DNA of 64,000 nucleotides from Thermomicrobium roseum DSM 5159. Its GTDB lineage: Bacteria > Chloroflexota > Chloroflexia > Thermomicrobiales > Thermomicrobiaceae. Positions 62,342-64,000 of the stretch are shown piece by piece; positions within the stretch are counted from its first letter, which is position 1, and the number at the start of each line of letters is the position of its first letter. The notes beneath the pieces are model-generated. The model was not told the DNA's origin. It did not search any database and saw nothing but the letters and a program-made list of their open reading frames with translations. The stretch is from the NCBI RefSeq assembly GCF_000021685.1, contig NC_011961.1, positions 1 through 64,000 of the forward strand, given 5' to 3'. Both the position numbers and the translations under genes were made by a program.

Positions 62342-63231
62342 GCCTCCTCACTCCCTCCCGGATAGAGTCCAGCTCGTTGCGCTGCACGACGCAGAGCGCG
62401 GGCAACGAAAACGCGAACCATCTCGCGCCGATACCATGCGCTCGCCCGGAGATCGGAGACCGTCTCGACAGAGCGGGCGTACTCATCAGCAAGCGCTTCG
62501 AGGAGCGCGTCCTCGAACGGATGCCCTTGCGCGTGTTCTAAACTCTTGGGAAATCGCTGCGGGCGGTTCCCAGCAGCCCCGACCACGACCTCCAGCCGAG
62601 CGATGCGTCCGGCCGCATCGGGAACCACCAGCGCCGCGACACCGAGGGCCGGCCGATCCTCGTGCGAGCGCGTGCGGAATTTGAGATACGCCGCTCCCGA
62701 GCCTGGCGGCAACGGTGGTACGTAGACGGCAGTCACCAACTCGTCCGGCTCTCGCACTGTCTGGTAGGCATCCAGAATGAAGTCAGCGACGGGCACGAGG
62801 CGCCGGCCACGCACGCTCGCGAGCTCGAGTCTGGCCCCGAGTGCCGCGAGCACGGTCGGCGGATCAGAAGCGGGGTCAGCCTCGCAGAGGTTGCCGACCA
62901 GCGTTGCTTGCTCGCGCACGCGGACGTTCGCGACATCCGCGAGCGTTTCGGCGAGCACTGCCCAGTGCGTGCGGACGAGGGGAGAGCGTTCCACTGCTCG
63001 ATGGGAGAGGCCGGCACCGATCACCAAACTGCCGTCTCCGGCGAGCGCGAGTTCCTGTAAGGGCGTCACGCGACGCAGCCTGACCAGCCAACGTGGCTGA
63101 ATGAGGCCGCTCCGGAGCGTCAGCGTGACCCAGACGCCACCGGCGACGACAGTGGCTGCATCACCTGCTTCGGCGAGGAGGGAGAGTACCTCGTCCAGTG
63201 TCGCTGGAGCGATGACCGCGCAGTCAGCCAT
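62338..63231 (-). CDS. Molybdenum hydroxylase medium subunit (FAD-binding, CoxM-like)
   Basis: A 297-residue FAD subunit. The N-terminal FAD_binding_5 domain has VVAGGVWVTLTLRSG in place of the canonical AGGT motif, and LAETLADVANVRVREQATLVGNLCEADPASDPP for the isoalloxazine loop. A CO_deh_flav_C domain follows. Two of its neighbours overlap it (8 bases with the HD gene, 4 with FAH). It must work with the large and small subunits encoded 3.4 kb further on. Confidence 0.92.
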   Translation of the reverse strand: MADCAVIAPATLDEVLSLLAEAGDAATVVAGGVWVTLTLRSGLIQPRWLVRLRRVTPLQELALAGDGSLVIGAGLSHRAVERSPLVRTHWAVLAETLADVANVRVREQATLVGNLCEADPASDPPTVLAALGARLELASVRGRRLVPVADFILDAYQTVREPDELVTAVYVPPLPPGSGAAYLKFRTRSHEDRPALGVAALVVPDAAGRIARLEVVVGAAGNRPQRFPKSLEHAQGHPFEDALLEALADEYARSVETVSDLRASAWYRREMVRVFVARALRRAAQRAGLYPGGSEEA

Positions 63232-63841
63232 CGCACGACCTTTCGCGAGCGACCACGGTTGCCTCGACTGCTCTACCGGTGCGCTCTTCCAGGCGCGCCA
63301 GCGCGGCGGCTAGTAGGGGGCGTGCCAGCTCGCGCGCTCGCGGCAAACGGATCCGCTCCGCCATGTAACGGAAATGGCGAGCGACGAGCTCCGGCGTAAA
63401 ACCACGCTCGCCACTCAGGCCGAAGGCGATGAACCGATCCACATTGACTTCGAGAAACGACAGGGAATCAGCGGCTTGGAGGAGATCAGCTTCCGGCCAG
63501 CCACCCCACTCGTGCACGGCGACGAGATCACGGACCGCGCGAACCAGTGTCGGGTCCGCGCCTTGCTCCTCGAGCCAGGCGGCGACGATGCGGGCCGAGC
63601 GTTCCTGATGTTGCGCTTCGTAGGAACGATCGGGAATCCCGCGTCGAGCATCCATCACTGGCGAGTCCGGTCCGGGGAAATGGCGCTCCATGTCATGGGT
63701 GAGTGTCGCCAACCGGAGCGCCAGATCCGCCTGCGGAGCGAGCAGGAAGAGCCAGTCGAGTGCCCGGTAGAGATGCAGGGCGTTCCAGTAGGGTGCGACC
63801 CAGCTGCGTGCCCGCTCGAGGAGTTCTCCATCACCAGACAT
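63224..63841 (-). CDS. HD-domain protein, putative metal-dependent phosphohydrolase
   Basis: A 205-residue cytoplasmic protein. LRLATLTHDMERHFPG carries the central HD pair (H49-D50), and an outlying His is in AVHEWGGWPEADLLQAADSLSFLEVN, where the final Asp (AADSLSFLE) completes an H-HD-D arrangement. This is not an EAL/GYP type. It may hydrolyse a phosphorylated intermediate. It starts 16 bases after the stop of the ATP-grasp gene and overlaps the FAD subunit by 8 bases. Confidence 0.85.
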   Translation of the reverse strand: MSGDGELLERARSWVAPYWNALHLYRALDWLFLLAPQADLALRLATLTHDMERHFPGPDSPVMDARRGIPDRSYEAQHQERSARIVAAWLEEQGADPTLVRAVRDLVAVHEWGGWPEADLLQAADSLSFLEVNVDRFIAFGLSGERGFTPELVARHFRYMAERIRLPRARELARPLLAAALARLEERTGRAVEATVVARERSCDG

Positions 63842-63856
63842 CGGCTGCTCCTCTCC

Positions 63857-64000
63857 TCAGGCGAGCGTCGTGATCGGGCGACTCTGCAGGACAAAAAGCT
63901 CGCCGCCAGCGATGGCCCACTCGACGTCCTGCGGCACTCCAAAGAAGGCCTCGACCCGAACAGCCAAGTCGACGAGCGCCGCACGCTCGGCCTCGCTGAG
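63857..64000 (-). CDS. PEP-synthase-like ATP-grasp subunit, C-terminal end only (runs off the window)
   Basis: Only the last 47 codons are in the window. LVDLAVRVEAFFGVPQDVEWAIAGGELFVLQSRPITTL is the C-terminal signature of the PPDK_N / PEP-synthase ATP-grasp domain, and a stop follows right after it (TGA 63857-63859). The protein therefore ends at this domain, and the mobile His domain is provided by the separate gene at 59297-60991. First known gene of the leftward cluster; its start lies beyond the window. Confidence 0.85.
   Translation of the reverse strand, partial: LSEAERAALVDLAVRVEAFFGVPQDVEWAIAGGELFVLQSRPITTLA

Overview
The window is about 64 kb of GC-rich bacterial DNA. It looks like a thermophilic member of the Chloroflexota, class Thermomicrobia (Thermomicrobium or a close relative). 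This is inferred from the protein style, from a complete-looking flagellar export and switch locus in an otherwise Chloroflexota-like setting, and from established knowledge that Thermomicrobium roseum carries flagellar genes on its megaplasmid. No rRNA, tRNA, CRISPR array, transposase or replication gene was recognised, so the placement stays an inference.

Left arm (1-18.8 kb): ordinary metabolic and accessory genes. They are a zinc-metalloprotease-like lipoprotein, an aldehyde dehydrogenase coupled to an AI-2E family exporter, an MFS transporter, PdxH, a HIT protein, an isochorismatase-like hydrolase, a beta-lactamase-family serine hydrolase, an SDR, a 6PGDH-fold dehydrogenase, a nitroreductase, a YifB/ComM-like ATPase, a HEPN/MNT pair, and an Hsp20 plus BON-domain stress pair with a good promoter and terminator. 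From 19.4 to 24.5 kb lies a BMP-type ABC importer (Tat-dependent binding lipoprotein, ATPase, two permeases), probably for nucleosides, closed by a strong terminator.

Flagellar locus (24.6-43.1 kb): two divergent operons. Leftward: flbD-motA-motB-fliL-fliM-fliN-fliO. Rightward: fliP-fliQ-fliR-flhB-flhA-flhF, then a small membrane protein, fliA (sigma-28), two further membrane proteins (one resembling the RskA anti-sigma output domain), two FlgF/FlgG-family rod proteins, and flgM-flgN-like-flgK-flgL-fliW-csrA. A sigma-28-like -10 box precedes flgM. Flagellin, hook, MS-ring and chemotaxis genes are not in the window.

Formate dehydrogenase locus (45.3-51.9 kb): the catalytic subunit contains an in-frame UGA at codon 193, followed at the right distance by a textbook bacterial SECIS hairpin with a GGUCU apical loop. 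It is therefore a selenoprotein, not two genes or a pseudogene. It is followed by a four-cluster iron-sulfur subunit, an NrfD-like membrane subunit, a small lipoprotein, the maturation factor FdhE and an unknown 118-residue protein. An ArsP-like permease faces it. Next to that permease is 2.6 kb of decayed sequence containing a broken DUF488 gene.

Right arm (56.1-64 kb): a leftward catabolic-looking cluster. It combines a three-part molybdenum hydroxylase (the FAD subunit lies away from the large and small subunits), a PEP-synthase-like phosphotransferase split into separate ATP-grasp and swivelling-histidine proteins, a fumarylacetoacetase-family hydrolase, an ABM-fold protein and an HD-domain protein. 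It resembles, without proving, a pathway that phosphorylates and then hydroxylates or opens an aromatic or heterocyclic substrate.
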